From positions 1,240,001-1,304,000 of the forward strand of contig NZ_FNZB01000001.1 in the NCBI RefSeq assembly GCF_900109205.1: a stretch of 64,000 bases of DNA. Reading direction: 5' to 3'. Origin of the DNA: Sphingomonas sp. OV641. GTDB taxonomy: Bacteria; Pseudomonadota; Alphaproteobacteria; Sphingomonadales; Sphingomonadaceae. Shown here one piece after another: positions 1-8,822 of the stretch. Numbering within the stretch: position 1 is the first letter of the stretch; every line of letters begins with the position of its first letter. Made by a program: the position numbers and the translations under genes. Under the pieces are notes generated by a model. The model was not told the DNA's origin. It saw only the letters and a list, made by a program, of their open reading frames with translations, and searched no databases.

Positions 1-1
1 C

Positions 2-655
2 TATCCGATCGAGGAATATGGCTACAGGCTGGGCCGGGCCTGGGGCGTGGGCCTGAAGGACGTCAACAACGGCGCCATCCTTCTTGTCGCACCCAACGAG
101 CGAAAGGTGCGCGTGGAGGTCGGCTACGGCCTGGAACCGATCCTGACGGACGCTTTGTCGAGCGTGATCATCAACCAGCAGATACTACCCCGTTTCAAAT
201 CCGGAGATCTGCCGGGCGGCGTGGTTGCCGGCGCTCAGGCGCTTGAGGCGCAACTGCGCGCTTCGCCCGAGGAAGCCCAGGCCAGGCTGGATGCCGCGAT
301 CAAGGAAATTGACGGCGCGCAGGCGGGCCAGCGTCGCAGTGGCGGGGGCTTCCCGCTTGGTCTCGTTTTTTGGGGCATGATCGCGCTTTTCGTTCTCCTG
401 TCGCTGGGCCGCCGCGGCAGCGCCAAGGGCCGGCGTTACCGGGGCGATAGCGGGCTAAGCTCGGTGATCCTGTGGAACATCGCCGCGAATGTCGCGAGCG
501 CCGCGATCAACAGCAGCGACGACGATGACAGCTGGGGCGGCGGCGGTGGCTGGGGCGGAGGATCCGGCGGCGGCGGCGGCGGCTGGGGCGGCGGCGGTTT
601 CTCGGGCGGCGGTGGTGGCTCGTTCGGAGGCGGCGGCGCCTCGGGGAGCTGGTGA
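2..655 (+). CDS. TPM-domain protein (YgcG family), 5' end outside the window
   Basis: The frame is open from base 2, so the true start lies upstream; 217 residues are visible. The segments YGYRLGRAWGVG and VEVGYGLEPILTD are characteristic of the TPM (TLP18.3/Psb32/MOLO-1) domain of YgcG-like proteins, which are normally exported and membrane anchored. One hydrophobic helix lies at about residues 114-135. The protein ends in a Gly/Trp/Ser-rich, probably disordered tail (about residues 175-217), a usual feature of this family. The stop codon overlaps the start of a second TPM gene, so the two are probably translated together. The biochemical role is not settled; phosphatase activity is known only for plant relatives. 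Confidence 0.85.
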   Translation, partial: YPIEEYGYRLGRAWGVGLKDVNNGAILLVAPNERKVRVEVGYGLEPILTDALSSVIINQQILPRFKSGDLPGGVVAGAQALEAQLRASPEEAQARLDAAIKEIDGAQAGQRRSGGGFPLGLVFWGMIALFVLLSLGRRGSAKGRRYRGDSGLSSVILWNIAANVASAAINSSDDDDSWGGGGGWGGGSGGGGGGWGGGGFSGGGGGSFGGGGASGSW

Positions 656-1326
656 TGCGGCTTTCGCAAGAAGATCACGCCAAGGTCACCGCCGCGGTCG
701 CCGCGGCCGAGCAGGCGACCAATGGAGAGATCGTCACGATCGTCGCCCGCCGCTCTGACGCCTATCATGATGTCGGGCTGCATTGGGCCATCCTCGCCAT
801 GCTGCTCGTGCTGGCGCTGCTGGCAACGTTTCCGAGCGCGGTTGACGCCGTTCACCTGCTGACCGGCGGATCGTGGAACGAACACGTCTCCACCGCGACT
901 GCACTGACGGTGGCCACCATCCTGTCCGTTGTGGCCTTTCTGCTGGTGCGTTACCTGCTTGCCCTGCCAACGCTGCGCATGGCGCTGACACCCGGCGCGA
1001 CCAAGACCAGGCGGGTTCATGCCCGCGCGCTCACCCTGTTTCGGGCTAGCGCGGAGCATCGCACCGTCGCTGCGACGGGCGTACTCCTCTACCTCAGCCT
1101 TGACGAGCATCGCGCCGAAATCGTCGCTGATGCCGGCATCCACAGCCGTGTCTCGCCCGATGTGTGGGGCCATGCCATGGCGGTCTTGCTGGCGGCGGTG
1201 AAGGACGGGCGTCCCGGAGACGGCATGGCAGCCGCCGTCGAGGAAATCGGCGTCGTGCTGGCAGAGCATTTCCCGCGCACAGGCACCAACCCCAATGAAC
1301 TGCCGGATCGATTGATCGAACTATGA
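652..1326 (+). CDS. TPM-domain membrane protein
   Basis: This 224-residue protein starts with GTG at 652 or with the adjacent ATG at 655, which shares a base with the upstream stop. The first 40 residues (EQATNGEIVTIVARRSD) fit the start of a TPM domain. Two hydrophobic helices follow at about 41-60 and 83-106. The C-terminal half, with a VLLYLSLDEHRAEIVAD stretch, resembles the second half of TPM domains. The domain order, interrupted by membrane helices, differs from the upstream YgcG-type protein, so the two are not simple duplicates. It overlaps the Nudix gene downstream by 4 bases (ATGA), which suggests one operon. Function is unknown. Confidence 0.8.
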   Translation: MMRLSQEDHAKVTAAVAAAEQATNGEIVTIVARRSDAYHDVGLHWAILAMLLVLALLATFPSAVDAVHLLTGGSWNEHVSTATALTVATILSVVAFLLVRYLLALPTLRMALTPGATKTRRVHARALTLFRASAEHRTVAATGVLLYLSLDEHRAEIVADAGIHSRVSPDVWGHAMAVLLAAVKDGRPGDGMAAAVEEIGVVLAEHFPRTGTNPNELPDRLIEL

Positions 1327-1847
1327 CGGACGAGACCCTCGCCGAAACCATGTGGGAAGGCCGCTTCATCAAGATGGTGAAGCAGGGAAAGTGGGAATAT
1401 GCGTCGCGATCGAGAGGGATCGGCGCTGCCGTGATCGTGGCGATCACCGATGCCGACGAGGTGATCCTGGTCGAGCAATATCGCGTGCCGCTGGGGCGTC
1501 ATTGCCTTGAGCTTCCGGCCGGACTGATCGGAGACGTAGAGGCAGGCGAGCCGCTGGTTGAGGCGGCCCGGCGCGAACTGGAGGAGGAGACTGGTTATCG
1601 AGCCGGCTCGATCGAACCCCTAGGCTTCTTCCATTCGTCCCCCGGCATGGTGAGCGAGGGCTTCACGCTGGTACGCGCGCGTGATCTGGTGAAGGTCGGC
1701 GAAGGCGGCGGCGATGCGGAAGAGGAAATTACCGTCCACGTCGTGCCGCGCGCGACGCTCCCGGACTTTGTCGCCCGGAAACGTACCGAAGGCGCCGCGA
1801 TGGACGTGAAGTTGCTGTTGCTGTTGTCGGACGCGTTGCTGGCCTGA
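1323..1847 (+). CDS. Nudix hydrolase, ADP-ribose pyrophosphatase type
   Basis: A full Nudix box is present at residues 70-92: G, then five residues, E, then seven residues and RELEEETGY. Enzymes of this family hydrolyse nucleoside diphosphates linked to another group, with Mg2+ held by the REXXEE glutamates. The upstream EQYRVPLG and LELPAGLIG segments are typical of ADP-sugar pyrophosphatases. The length (174 residues) is normal for this subfamily. The gene begins inside the stop of the TPM gene (ATGA at 1323), which indicates coupled translation. The exact substrate cannot be decided from sequence; ADP-ribose is the usual one. The product has no signal peptide and should be cytosolic. Confidence 0.9.
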   Translation: MTDETLAETMWEGRFIKMVKQGKWEYASRSRGIGAAVIVAITDADEVILVEQYRVPLGRHCLELPAGLIGDVEAGEPLVEAARRELEEETGYRAGSIEPLGFFHSSPGMVSEGFTLVRARDLVKVGEGGGDAEEEITVHVVPRATLPDFVARKRTEGAAMDVKLLLLLSDALLA

Positions 1848-1951
1848 GCAGCAGCCGGAACGCGCAATAATCCGCGCATGTGGCGCGTTCGAGGCGCTCG
1901 ACATCGTCCTGCGCCCTTTCCCCGCCCGTTCGGCGCGTCTATCTCGAATTC

Positions 1952-3289
1952 ATGCGCAAACACATCCTGATCGTGCTCGGCCTGATCATCCTTGCCGGCA
2001 TTGGCATCTTCATCTGGCTGAGCTGGCCCGACAAGGCCCGGCTTGGCGTTGCCGAAGTGACCGGCCAGCGGCCGAAGATCACCGAGCCGCGCAGCCAGAT
2101 GATTCCCACCGTCAAGGTGGCCGACGCGGTCGGCTGGGCGGCCGGCGCGAAGCCGCAGGTTGCGGCCGGGCTCACCGTGGCGCGTTTCGCCGAGGGGCTG
2201 GATCATCCCCGCTGGATGTATCGCCTGCCGAACGGCGACGTGCTTGTGGCAGAAACCAATTCGCCGCCGCGTGGACGCAGCTTCGTCGATCGAGTGATGC
2301 GTTACCTGATGGGGCGCGCCGGCGCCGGCGTGCCTTCTGCCAATCGCATCACCCTGCTGCGCGACGCCGATGGCGACGGTCGAGCAGAATTCCGCTCCGT
2401 GTTCATGACCGGGCTCAATTCTCCGTTCGGCATGACACTGCTGGACGGGCAGCTCTACATTGCGAATACCGACGCCCTGGTGCGCGTCCCCTATGAAGAG
2501 GGTGCAACCAAGATTGTGGCGAAGCCCGAAATGGTGGTGAAGCTTCCTGGAGGGGAGAACCATTGGGCACGCAACGTGATCACGGCCGAGGATGGCCGCA
2601 CCTTGTACGTGTCGGTCGGATCCGCCTCGAACGTTGCTGAAAAGGGGCTCGATCTCGAGCGACGCCGGGCCAACATCCTGCAAGTATGGCCCAAGGAAAA
2701 GACCTCGCGCATCTATGCCGCCGGTCTGCGCAACCCCAATGGCATGGCGATCAATCCGAAGTCCAAGCAGCTGTGGACGGTGGTGAACGAGCGCGACATG
2801 CTGGGATCCGACATCGTGCCGGATTATCTGACCGCGATTGAACTCGGCGACCACTTCGGCTGGCCGTGGTATTATTGGGGCGGCTATCCCGACAAGCGGG
2901 TCGAGCCTGCCAATCCGCAGCTTCAGCAATATTCCAAGCGGCCCGACTATGCGCTGGGGCCGCACGTCGCGGCGCTGGGCCTGACCTTCGCCGGAGACGT
3001 GAACCTGGGGCAGCGGTTCGCGCAAGGCGCCTTTATCGGGGAGCATGGTTCATGGAACCGTGTGCCGCCGTCAGGGTACAAGGTAGTGTTCGTACCGTTC
3101 ACGCCGAAAGGTTGGCCCGTGTCTGGCGCGAAGCCGGTCGACATTCTGACAGGCTTCCTGAATGCCGATGGCGAGGCGATGGGGCGGCCGGTGGGGGTGA
3201 TCGGGGATCGCACAGGCGCGATGCTCGTCGCCGATGACGTGGGCAACGTGATCTGGCGCGTCGCTCCGGCAGCGACGCCAGCGCGCTGA
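1952..3289 (+). CDS. PQQ-dependent sugar dehydrogenase / L-sorbosone dehydrogenase-like protein
   Basis: The start is placed at ATG 1952 because it gives an N-terminal membrane anchor (about residues 4-22); the open frame upstream from 1880 looks noncoding. The 445-residue product is a six-bladed beta-propeller of the GSDH/sorbosone dehydrogenase type. It shows FAEGLDHPRWMYRLPNGDVL, the RNPNGMAINP motif and the late GEHGSWNR motif. Relatives use pyrroloquinoline quinone and calcium in the periplasm to oxidise sugars or aldoses, but many members have no known substrate. No PQQ synthesis genes are in the window. The gene stands alone between the Nudix gene and a phosphodiesterase gene. Confidence 0.85.
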   Translation: MRKHILIVLGLIILAGIGIFIWLSWPDKARLGVAEVTGQRPKITEPRSQMIPTVKVADAVGWAAGAKPQVAAGLTVARFAEGLDHPRWMYRLPNGDVLVAETNSPPRGRSFVDRVMRYLMGRAGAGVPSANRITLLRDADGDGRAEFRSVFMTGLNSPFGMTLLDGQLYIANTDALVRVPYEEGATKIVAKPEMVVKLPGGENHWARNVITAEDGRTLYVSVGSASNVAEKGLDLERRRANILQVWPKEKTSRIYAAGLRNPNGMAINPKSKQLWTVVNERDMLGSDIVPDYLTAIELGDHFGWPWYYWGGYPDKRVEPANPQLQQYSKRPDYALGPHVAALGLTFAGDVNLGQRFAQGAFIGEHGSWNRVPPSGYKVVFVPFTPKGWPVSGAKPVDILTGFLNADGEAMGRPVGVIGDRTGAMLVADDVGNVIWRVAPAATPAR

Positions 3290-3422
3290 TCCAAGCCTTT
3301 CTTTCCGGGCATAGCCGCACGGGCGGGCCGCCGATCCCTCCCGTGTGTCTCTGGTGATCGAAGCGCCGCGCGCGCCCAATGCGATGGGCGACAGCAGCCG
3401 CTCTGATCGCTACCGGGGACGG

Positions 3423-4727
3423 ATGCTACGCCGACTCATTCCCGCTCTCTTCGCTGCCTCGTTCCTGGCCGGTTGCGGCTATCCCGGAACGCCCCCTGCC
3501 CTGCCGCTTGCTACATCGCCAGCACCGCAAACCACGCTGGCCGCGCAGAACGAAATCCGTACGCCCGTGACCATCCTGGTCTCGATCGACGGCTTTCGGA
3601 CAGATTATCTCGAGCGCGGTGTCACACCCAATCTGTCGCGCCTGGCGAAAGAGGGCGTGACGGGGCCAATGCGGCCGTCCTTCCCCTCCAAGACCTACCC
3701 CAATCACTGGACGCTCGTGACCGGGCTCCGTCCCGATCGCCATGGCATCACAGCCAACATGATGGAGGATCCGGCCCGTCCGGGCGAGGTCTTCACGATG
3801 GCCACCGACGATCCCTTCTGGTGGAATGCCGCGCCGCCGATCTGGGTGACGGCGGAACAGGCAGGCGTGCGCACCGCCTCCATGTTCTGGCCGGGATCAA
3901 CGGTGGCTTGGGGCGGCACGCGCGCGACCGAGTGGCCGAACACGTTGACGGGCGGCGTGCGGCCGAGCGACTGGCAGGCGTTCAGCCAGCAGATGCCGGG
4001 CGAGAACCGCGTCCGCCAGGTGATCGACTGGATGCGCCGCCCTGCTGACATCCGGCCCCAGTTCGTGACCACCTATTTCGATGTCGTGGATACCGAAGGG
4101 CATCGCGGCGGTCCGGACTCGGCAGGCGTGCAGACGGCGCTGGCGGAAGTCGACCGGCAGATCGGTGAACTGGTCTCGGAATTGGCGGAGCTCGGCCAGC
4201 CTGCCAATCTGATCATCGTGTCCGACCATGGCATGGCGGCAACATCAAGCGAGCGGGTGGTTCCGCTCGATCAGATCGTTGCCGCGACCGACGCCCGGAT
4301 CGTGGAGGCAGGCCCCTATGCAACTTTTGCCCCGTTGCCGGGACGGGAGGCGGCAGTCGCGTCCGCATTGCTGAAGTCGCACCCGCACATGGAATGCTGG
4401 CGCAAGGAGAACATCCCCGCGCGCTTCCACTATGGCCGCAACACACGCATCCCGCCCTTCCTCTGCCTGGCGGCGGACGGATGGGAATTGATGAAGACTG
4501 CGCCCGCCCAAAGCTACACGCGCGGCAACCACGGGTTCGATCCCATGGCGCCCAGCATGAGCGCCTTGTTCATTGCCAATGGCCCGGCCTTTGCGCGTGG
4601 GCAGACGCTACGGGCGTTTGACAATGTCGCGGTGGCGCCGCTGCTCCGCACCCTGCTACGCCTGCCGGCCGATCCAAAGCTGGACGGAACGGACGCGGTT
4701 TTCCGCCCCGTGTTGCAGAACCGATAG
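3423..4727 (+). CDS. NPP-type nucleotide pyrophosphatase/phosphodiesterase, lipoprotein
   Basis: ATG 3423 gives a classic lipoprotein signal (MLRRLIPALF, then LAGC with the lipidated Cys at residue 18), so it is preferred over the open frame from 3345. The 434-residue product belongs to the alkaline-phosphatase superfamily. It has the metal ligand in VSIDGFR (D57), the nucleophile in SKTYPNHW (T91) followed by TGLRPDRHGI, and a second metal site in SDHGM near residue 268. This is the pattern of bacterial nucleotide pyrophosphatase/phosphodiesterases. It should act in the periplasm on nucleotide or phosphodiester substrates. The gene ends 8 bases before the MaoC gene. Confidence 0.9.
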   Translation: MLRRLIPALFAASFLAGCGYPGTPPALPLATSPAPQTTLAAQNEIRTPVTILVSIDGFRTDYLERGVTPNLSRLAKEGVTGPMRPSFPSKTYPNHWTLVTGLRPDRHGITANMMEDPARPGEVFTMATDDPFWWNAAPPIWVTAEQAGVRTASMFWPGSTVAWGGTRATEWPNTLTGGVRPSDWQAFSQQMPGENRVRQVIDWMRRPADIRPQFVTTYFDVVDTEGHRGGPDSAGVQTALAEVDRQIGELVSELAELGQPANLIIVSDHGMAATSSERVVPLDQIVAATDARIVEAGPYATFAPLPGREAAVASALLKSHPHMECWRKENIPARFHYGRNTRIPPFLCLAADGWELMKTAPAQSYTRGNHGFDPMAPSMSALFIANGPAFARGQTLRAFDNVAVAPLLRTLLRLPADPKLDGTDAVFRPVLQNR

Positions 4728-4735
4728 GAGAGAGA

Positions 4736-5185
4736 ATGCAGTATTTCGAAGACATTGCCGTCGGCACCAAGGCGAACTTCGGCAGCTATCACGTCACGCG
4801 CGAGGAGGTGATGGATTTCGCGAGCCGCTATGATCCGCAGCCGTTCCACCTATCGGACGAAGCTGCGGCGCAGACGCATTTCGGCCGGCTCTCGGCCAGC
4901 GGTTGGCACACCTGTGCGATGGTCATGTCCATGATCGTCGCAAACCTGAAGAACAACAAGCAAGCGGGCCTTGGATCCCCGGGCGTCGACGAGTTGCGCT
5001 GGCTGAAGCCCGTTTATCCGGGCGACACCCTGCGGTGCGAGACCGAAGTTATCGAAAAGCGTCAGTCGCAGTCGCGTCCAGAAATGGGCATCTTCAAGAG
5101 CCGCACGACTGTTTACAATCAGGACGATGTCGCCGTCATGTCCATGGTGTCGAACGGCTTGATCGCGACCCGCCCAGCCGCCTGA
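4736..5185 (+). CDS. MaoC-family dehydratase
   Basis: This 149-residue single hot-dog-fold protein begins with YFEDIAVGTKANFGSYHVT, a common opening of MaoC-like proteins. It contains the hydratase-type active-site region YDPQPFHLSDEAA, with Asp and His in the usual places, followed by GRLSASGWHT. Family members add water to enoyl-CoA or act as acyl-CoA dehydratases. A strong ribosome site (AGGAGAG) lies just before the ATG, and the gene follows the phosphodiesterase gene by 8 bases, so co-transcription is likely. The convergent lipoprotein gene ends 29 bases downstream. The exact acyl substrate is unknown. Confidence 0.88.
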   Translation: MQYFEDIAVGTKANFGSYHVTREEVMDFASRYDPQPFHLSDEAAAQTHFGRLSASGWHTCAMVMSMIVANLKNNKQAGLGSPGVDELRWLKPVYPGDTLRCETEVIEKRQSQSRPEMGIFKSRTTVYNQDDVAVMSMVSNGLIATRPAA

Positions 5186-5214
5186 GCCGGCGCGGGCCGC
5201 GCTACAGGCCGGCG

Positions 5215-5850
5215 TTACCGCGGGCGCTCGGCCCCGCGCGGGTTGGCGCCTCGGCCGCCGCCGCTGCCGCGGTTAATACCAGGGTTGCGGGTAAAGCCCG
5301 GACTCCGGTTGAACCCCGGCGTACGCACGCCATCCGCGCGATTTTCTCGCCGCAGATCACGCCAGTCCTGACGCACGTCACGCCGGAACTCGCGGCGCGC
5401 ATCCTGGCGCCCCTGGCGGAACTGATCGCGATTGATCGTGCCGTCGCGGAAGTCCTGCCGATTGCCGCGCAGATCGCCCCGGAAGTCACGCCTTTCCGCG
5501 CGATAGTCCCGGCGGAAATCATTCCAGTTGGCACGCGCGCCAGGCTGGTTCCAGCCGGGCCGCGACTGCCAATAGCGCCGCTGTGCATTGTTCCAGCGGT
5601 GCGGACGGCGATAGCGGTCGTAGACGTAAACGCCGGTGCCCGGATAATAGAAGTCGTTGTACCATCCGAAGGTGCCGCCATAGCCGAGGCCGTAACCGCC
5701 CCAGCCCGCGTCGGCATAATAAGGATCGGCATAATAGGCCGATCCATAGCCGAGCGATGCACCGCCATAGCCATATCCGTCCGTGCAGGCGGCCGTTCCG
5801 ACGGCAAGTCCACCAATCAAGGCCAGCAGGCCGAAGCGCTTGAGACCCAT
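5215..5850 (-). CDS. Arg-rich envelope lipoprotein, RcnB-like C-terminal repeats
   Basis: ATG 5850 opens a signal peptide with a lipobox-like end (GTAAC, Cys near residue 20), so it is preferred over the longer open frame from 6018. The 211-residue product has a Tyr/Gly-rich segment (residues 21-70). A long, highly charged region follows with RRDYRAERRDFRGDLRGNRQ and several RRDVRQDWRDLRR-like units. It ends in a Gly/Asn/Arg-rich tail with repeated GFNRSPGFTRNPG turns. The Arg-rich part resembles the 59045-60007 protein. A matching EcfG-type promoter lies upstream. I infer an envelope protein made under general stress; its biochemical role is unknown. Confidence 0.75.
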   Translation of the reverse strand: MGLKRFGLLALIGGLAVGTAACTDGYGYGGASLGYGSAYYADPYYADAGWGGYGLGYGGTFGWYNDFYYPGTGVYVYDRYRRPHRWNNAQRRYWQSRPGWNQPGARANWNDFRRDYRAERRDFRGDLRGNRQDFRDGTINRDQFRQGRQDARREFRRDVRQDWRDLRRENRADGVRTPGFNRSPGFTRNPGINRGSGGGRGANPRGAERPR

Positions 5851-5903
5851 GTTCTCACTCCCGTACATTGGAGAAGCGGCAAATACGCACCGCAATGCTC
5901 TTG

Positions 5904-5929
5904 AAACGAGAGCAATAAAGCGAAGTTCC
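5904..5929 (-). promoter_or_regulatory. EcfG-type (general stress) promoter
   Basis: Read on the minus strand, GGAAC (5925-5929) is followed after exactly 16 bases by CGTTT (5904-5908). This matches the known alphaproteobacterial EcfG promoter form GGAAC-N16/17-CGTT. It lies about 55 bases upstream of the ATG at 5850, a suitable distance. It predicts control of the downstream lipoprotein by the PhyR/NepR/EcfG general stress system. No other site this good was found by eye near other genes. Confidence 0.6.
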
Positions 5930-6511
5930 TTAATGGCCCGGGAACGAAACAAGCGCGTGCACATCAATGCCGTCCTTCCGCAATGCTGCAGCGCCGCCGA
6001 GATCGGGCAGGTCGACAAGGAATTGCGCTTGGGTCACCACTGCACCGGCCTTTCGCAACAGCCTGACCGCCGCGCGCGCCGTTCCACCGGTGGCAATCAG
6101 ATCATCGATCAGCAAGATGCGCGCGCCGGGCGCACAAGCATCCGCATGCATGGCGATACGGTCTTGCCCATATTCCAGCGCATAGTCTTCGGCGATCGTG
6201 ACCCCCGGCAACTTGCCATCCTTACGGATCAGCAGCACGCCCGCCTTCAAGGGCACCGCCAGTGCTGCGGCGAAGAGGAACCCGCGCGCTTCGATGCCCG
6301 CCACAAGGTCAATCGGCTCCGTGGTCGCCGCGGCCATCCGCTCGACACTTTGCGCCAGCCCCTGCGGATCGAGCAGCAAAGTAGTGATGTCTCGAAACTG
6401 GATGCCTGGCTTCGGGAAGTCGGGGATCGTTCGGATCAGCGCCTTCAGATCCTGGTTGTCAGGCCCGCCCACCTGGGGTGCTTTCGGCGTCTGGCTTTCA
6501 CGCGAGGTCAT
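5930..6511 (-). CDS. apt: Adenine phosphoribosyltransferase
   Basis: The 193-residue product joins adenine to PRPP to give AMP in purine salvage. The PRPP-binding motif ILLIDDLIATGGTARAA is intact, and DFPKPGIQFRDITTLL and GIEARGFLFAAALA are typical of the family. I chose ATG 6511 because the extra residues in the longer frame (to 6541) are not family-like; either gives a slightly long N-terminus compared with the usual 170-180 residues. The stop codon is at the upstream edge of the stress promoter of the next gene. It is separated from the bc1 operon by a strong terminator. Confidence 0.95.
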   Translation of the reverse strand: MTSRESQTPKAPQVGGPDNQDLKALIRTIPDFPKPGIQFRDITTLLLDPQGLAQSVERMAAATTEPIDLVAGIEARGFLFAAALAVPLKAGVLLIRKDGKLPGVTIAEDYALEYGQDRIAMHADACAPGARILLIDDLIATGGTARAAVRLLRKAGAVVTQAQFLVDLPDLGGAAALRKDGIDVHALVSFPGH

Positions 6512-6591
6512 GGACCTCACATGCCTGTCCCGCCGGCGCACCGCAAGGAAGTTGCCCGACGCGGTGCCAAGCGCCTGTTTGCCGAAACAAG

Positions 6592-6624
6592 AAGGCCCCG
6601 CTCGCGCCGAGCGAGCGGGGCCTT
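6592..6624 (-). terminator. Rho-independent terminator of the bc1 operon
   Basis: A perfect 14-bp inverted repeat (6592-6605 with 6611-6624, loop of 5 bases) lies 30 bases after the petC stop. On the minus strand it is followed by CTTGTTTC, a moderately T-rich tail. It therefore ends the petABC transcript before apt. Confidence 0.85.
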
Positions 6625-6654
6625 GTTGGCCGGGCCGTGGAGCCGAGCGAGGTC

Positions 6655-7497
6655 TTAGTGCTTCACCCCGCGCCAGACGTTCCGATAGGCGCCGATGGTG
6701 AGGAAGACGAAGATGACCAGGAAGATCACCGTCGCAAAGCCAGCGCCGTGCCGCGATTCCAGGTTCGGTTCTGCGGTCCAGGTGAGGAACGCTGCCACGT
6801 CCTTCGCCATCTGGTCACGCGTCGCCTGCGTGCCGTCCTCATAGGTCACCTGCCCGTCCGACGTGATCGGCGGCGGCATCGCGATGTTGAGGTTTGCGAA
6901 ATACGGGTTGTAGTGCAGCCCGGTCGGCGTCTTGGCATCCGGGAACTTGCGCAGCAGCTCAGCCGGCTGGTTCTGGTAGCCGGTCAGCAGCGAGGCCACA
7001 TAGTTCGCGCCGTCGTGCCGAGCCTTGGTCATCAGCGACAGGTCAGGCGGAAGCGCATTGTTGTTTGCCGCGCGCGCCGCAACCTCGTTCGGATAGGGGC
7101 TCGGGATACGGTCGGACGGAATGTTCTTCCGCGTTGCGGCTTCGCCTGTCTCCGGATTTACGCTCGGCTGCTCGATCGGCCAAGCCTGCGCGAGTGCCTT
7201 CACCTGGCCTTCGCTGTAGCCGAGCTCCTCGAAGTCGCGGAACGAGACATACTTCAGGCTGTGGCAGGCGGCGCAAACCTCCTGATAGACCTTCAGGCCG
7301 CGCTGCAGCTGCTGCTTGTCAAACTTGCCGAACAGGCCTTCCGAGGGAAGGCCGACGTTCTTCGGGTGCAAGTGGAACTCATGTTCCGCGGTTTCGGGCG
7401 CCGGATCGGTGATCGCGGTCGAGATTGTCCCGAACAGCGCGATGCCGAGCACGAACACGAAGCCCGCGCCGATCAGGAGTGCGATGGTACGAACCAT
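6655..7497 (-). CDS. petC: Cytochrome c1 of the bc1 complex
   Basis: This 280-residue subunit of ubiquinol-cytochrome c reductase carries heme c at CAACH (Cys75, Cys78, His79) and passes electrons from the Rieske centre to cytochrome c. An N-terminal signal/anchor helix (residues 1-22) and a C-terminal membrane helix (FATVIFLVIFVFLTIGAY) place the heme domain in the periplasm. NIAMPPPI holds the probable axial Met. ATG 7497 is chosen because the open frame upstream (to 7563) runs back into petB. It is the last gene of the operon, 25 bases after petB, and is followed by the 6592-6624 terminator. Confidence 0.96.
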   Translation of the reverse strand: MVRTIALLIGAGFVFVLGIALFGTISTAITDPAPETAEHEFHLHPKNVGLPSEGLFGKFDKQQLQRGLKVYQEVCAACHSLKYVSFRDFEELGYSEGQVKALAQAWPIEQPSVNPETGEAATRKNIPSDRIPSPYPNEVAARAANNNALPPDLSLMTKARHDGANYVASLLTGYQNQPAELLRKFPDAKTPTGLHYNPYFANLNIAMPPPITSDGQVTYEDGTQATRDQMAKDVAAFLTWTAEPNLESRHGAGFATVIFLVIFVFLTIGAYRNVWRGVKH

Positions 7498-7522
7498 TTT
7501 CTTGTAATTCCCCCGTATCGGC

Positions 7523-8809
7523 TCAGTGCGCCAGCGCGGTCTGCGCCGGCGACGTGCCACCATGCTTGGCGAGCACCGCCTCGGTGATCGAATTCGGCAG
7601 CGGGCGCGGACGCTCCGAGCGCGAGACGATCGGCAGGATGATCAGGAAGTGCGCGAAGTAATAAGCCGTCGCGATCTGACCGATGATGACGTTGCGCGCT
7701 GTCGCTTCCGCACCGCCGATATAGCCGAGCACCAGCACGTCGATCAGCAGGACGGCAAGGAACCAGCGATAGGTCGGGCGGTAGTTGGCCGAGCGCACCG
7801 GCGACGAGTCCAGCCACGGCAGGAAGAACAGCAGCAGGATCGACCCGAACATCGCCAGAACGCCCCACAGCTTGCCCGTCAGGATGAAGTCCGCGGTGAA
7901 GCTCTTCAGGATCGCGTAGAACGGCAGGAAGTACCATTCAGGCACGATGTGCGCCGGGGTCGAAAGCGGGTTCGCCTCGATGTAATTGTCGGGGTGCCCC
8001 AGCATGTTCGGCGAGAAGAAGATCAGCGCAGCAAAGATCAGGAAGAACACTGCCACACCGACGCCATCCTTGGCCGTGTAATACGGGTGGAACGGCACTG
8101 TGTCCTGCTCGCCCTTCACATCGACGCCGGTCGGGTTGTTCGAACCCGGAATGTGCAGCGCCCAGATGTGCAGGATGATGACGCCCGCGATCACGAACGG
8201 CAGCAGATAGTGCAGCGAGAAGAAGCGGTTCAGCGCAGCATTGTCCGGCGCATAGCCGCCGAGCAGCAGGATGCGGATCGGCTCACCGACGAGCGGGATT
8301 GCCGAGAAGAAGCCGGTGATCACCTGCGCGCCCCAGAAGCTCATCTGGCCCCACGGCAGCACGTAACCCATGAAGGCGGTGGCCATCATGAGGAGGAAGA
8401 TCACGACGCCGAGCAGCCAAACCATCTCGCGCGGCGCCTTGTAGGACCCGTAGTAAAGGCCGCGGCCGATGTGGATATAGACGACCGCAAGGAACATCGA
8501 CGCGCCGTTGGCGTGCGCGTAGCGCAGGAACCAGCCCCCGTTCACGTCGCGCATGATCTGCTCGACCGACTGGAAGGCGACTAGCGAGTTGGCACCATAA
8601 TGCATCGCCAGCACGATGCCGGTGACGATCTGGCACACCAATGCCACGCCGGCGAGCACGCCGAAGTTCCAGAAATAATTGAGGTTACGCGGCACGGGAT
8701 AGCCGGCACCAACGGCATTGTAGACGAGACGCGGCAGCGGCAGCTTCTCGTCCATCCACCGCATCAGCGGCTGCTTTGGCTCATAATGTTTGGCCCAGGG
8801 AAAGCTCAT
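7523..8809 (-). CDS. petB: Cytochrome b of the bc1 complex
   Basis: This 428-residue polytopic membrane protein holds hemes bL and bH and the two quinone sites of complex III. Visible features include the heme-binding helices [20 protein letters not shown] and [20 protein letters not shown]. The quinol-oxidation loop [12 protein letters not shown] carries the PEWY motif. The sequence is full length for an unsplit cytochrome b, as expected in alphaproteobacteria. It lies between petA (13-base gap) and petC (25-base gap) on the same strand, forming the standard three-gene operon. Confidence 0.97.
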   Translation of the reverse strand: MSFPWAKHYEPKQPLMRWMDEKLPLPRLVYNAVGAGYPVPRNLNYFWNFGVLAGVALVCQIVTGIVLAMHYGANSLVAFQSVEQIMRDVNGGWFLRYAHANGASMFLAVVYIHIGRGLYYGSYKAPREMVWLLGVVIFLLMMATAFMGYVLPWGQMSFWGAQVITGFFSAIPLVGEPIRILLLGGYAPDNAALNRFFSLHYLLPFVIAGVIILHIWALHIPGSNNPTGVDVKGEQDTVPFHPYYTAKDGVGVAVFFLIFAALIFFSPNMLGHPDNYIEANPLSTPAHIVPEWYFLPFYAILKSFTADFILTGKLWGVLAMFGSILLLFFLPWLDSSPVRSANYRPTYRWFLAVLLIDVLVLGYIGGAEATARNVIIGQIATAYYFAHFLIILPIVSRSERPRPLPNSITEAVLAKHGGTSPAQTALAH

Positions 8810-8822
8810 CTCTCGTGCTACC

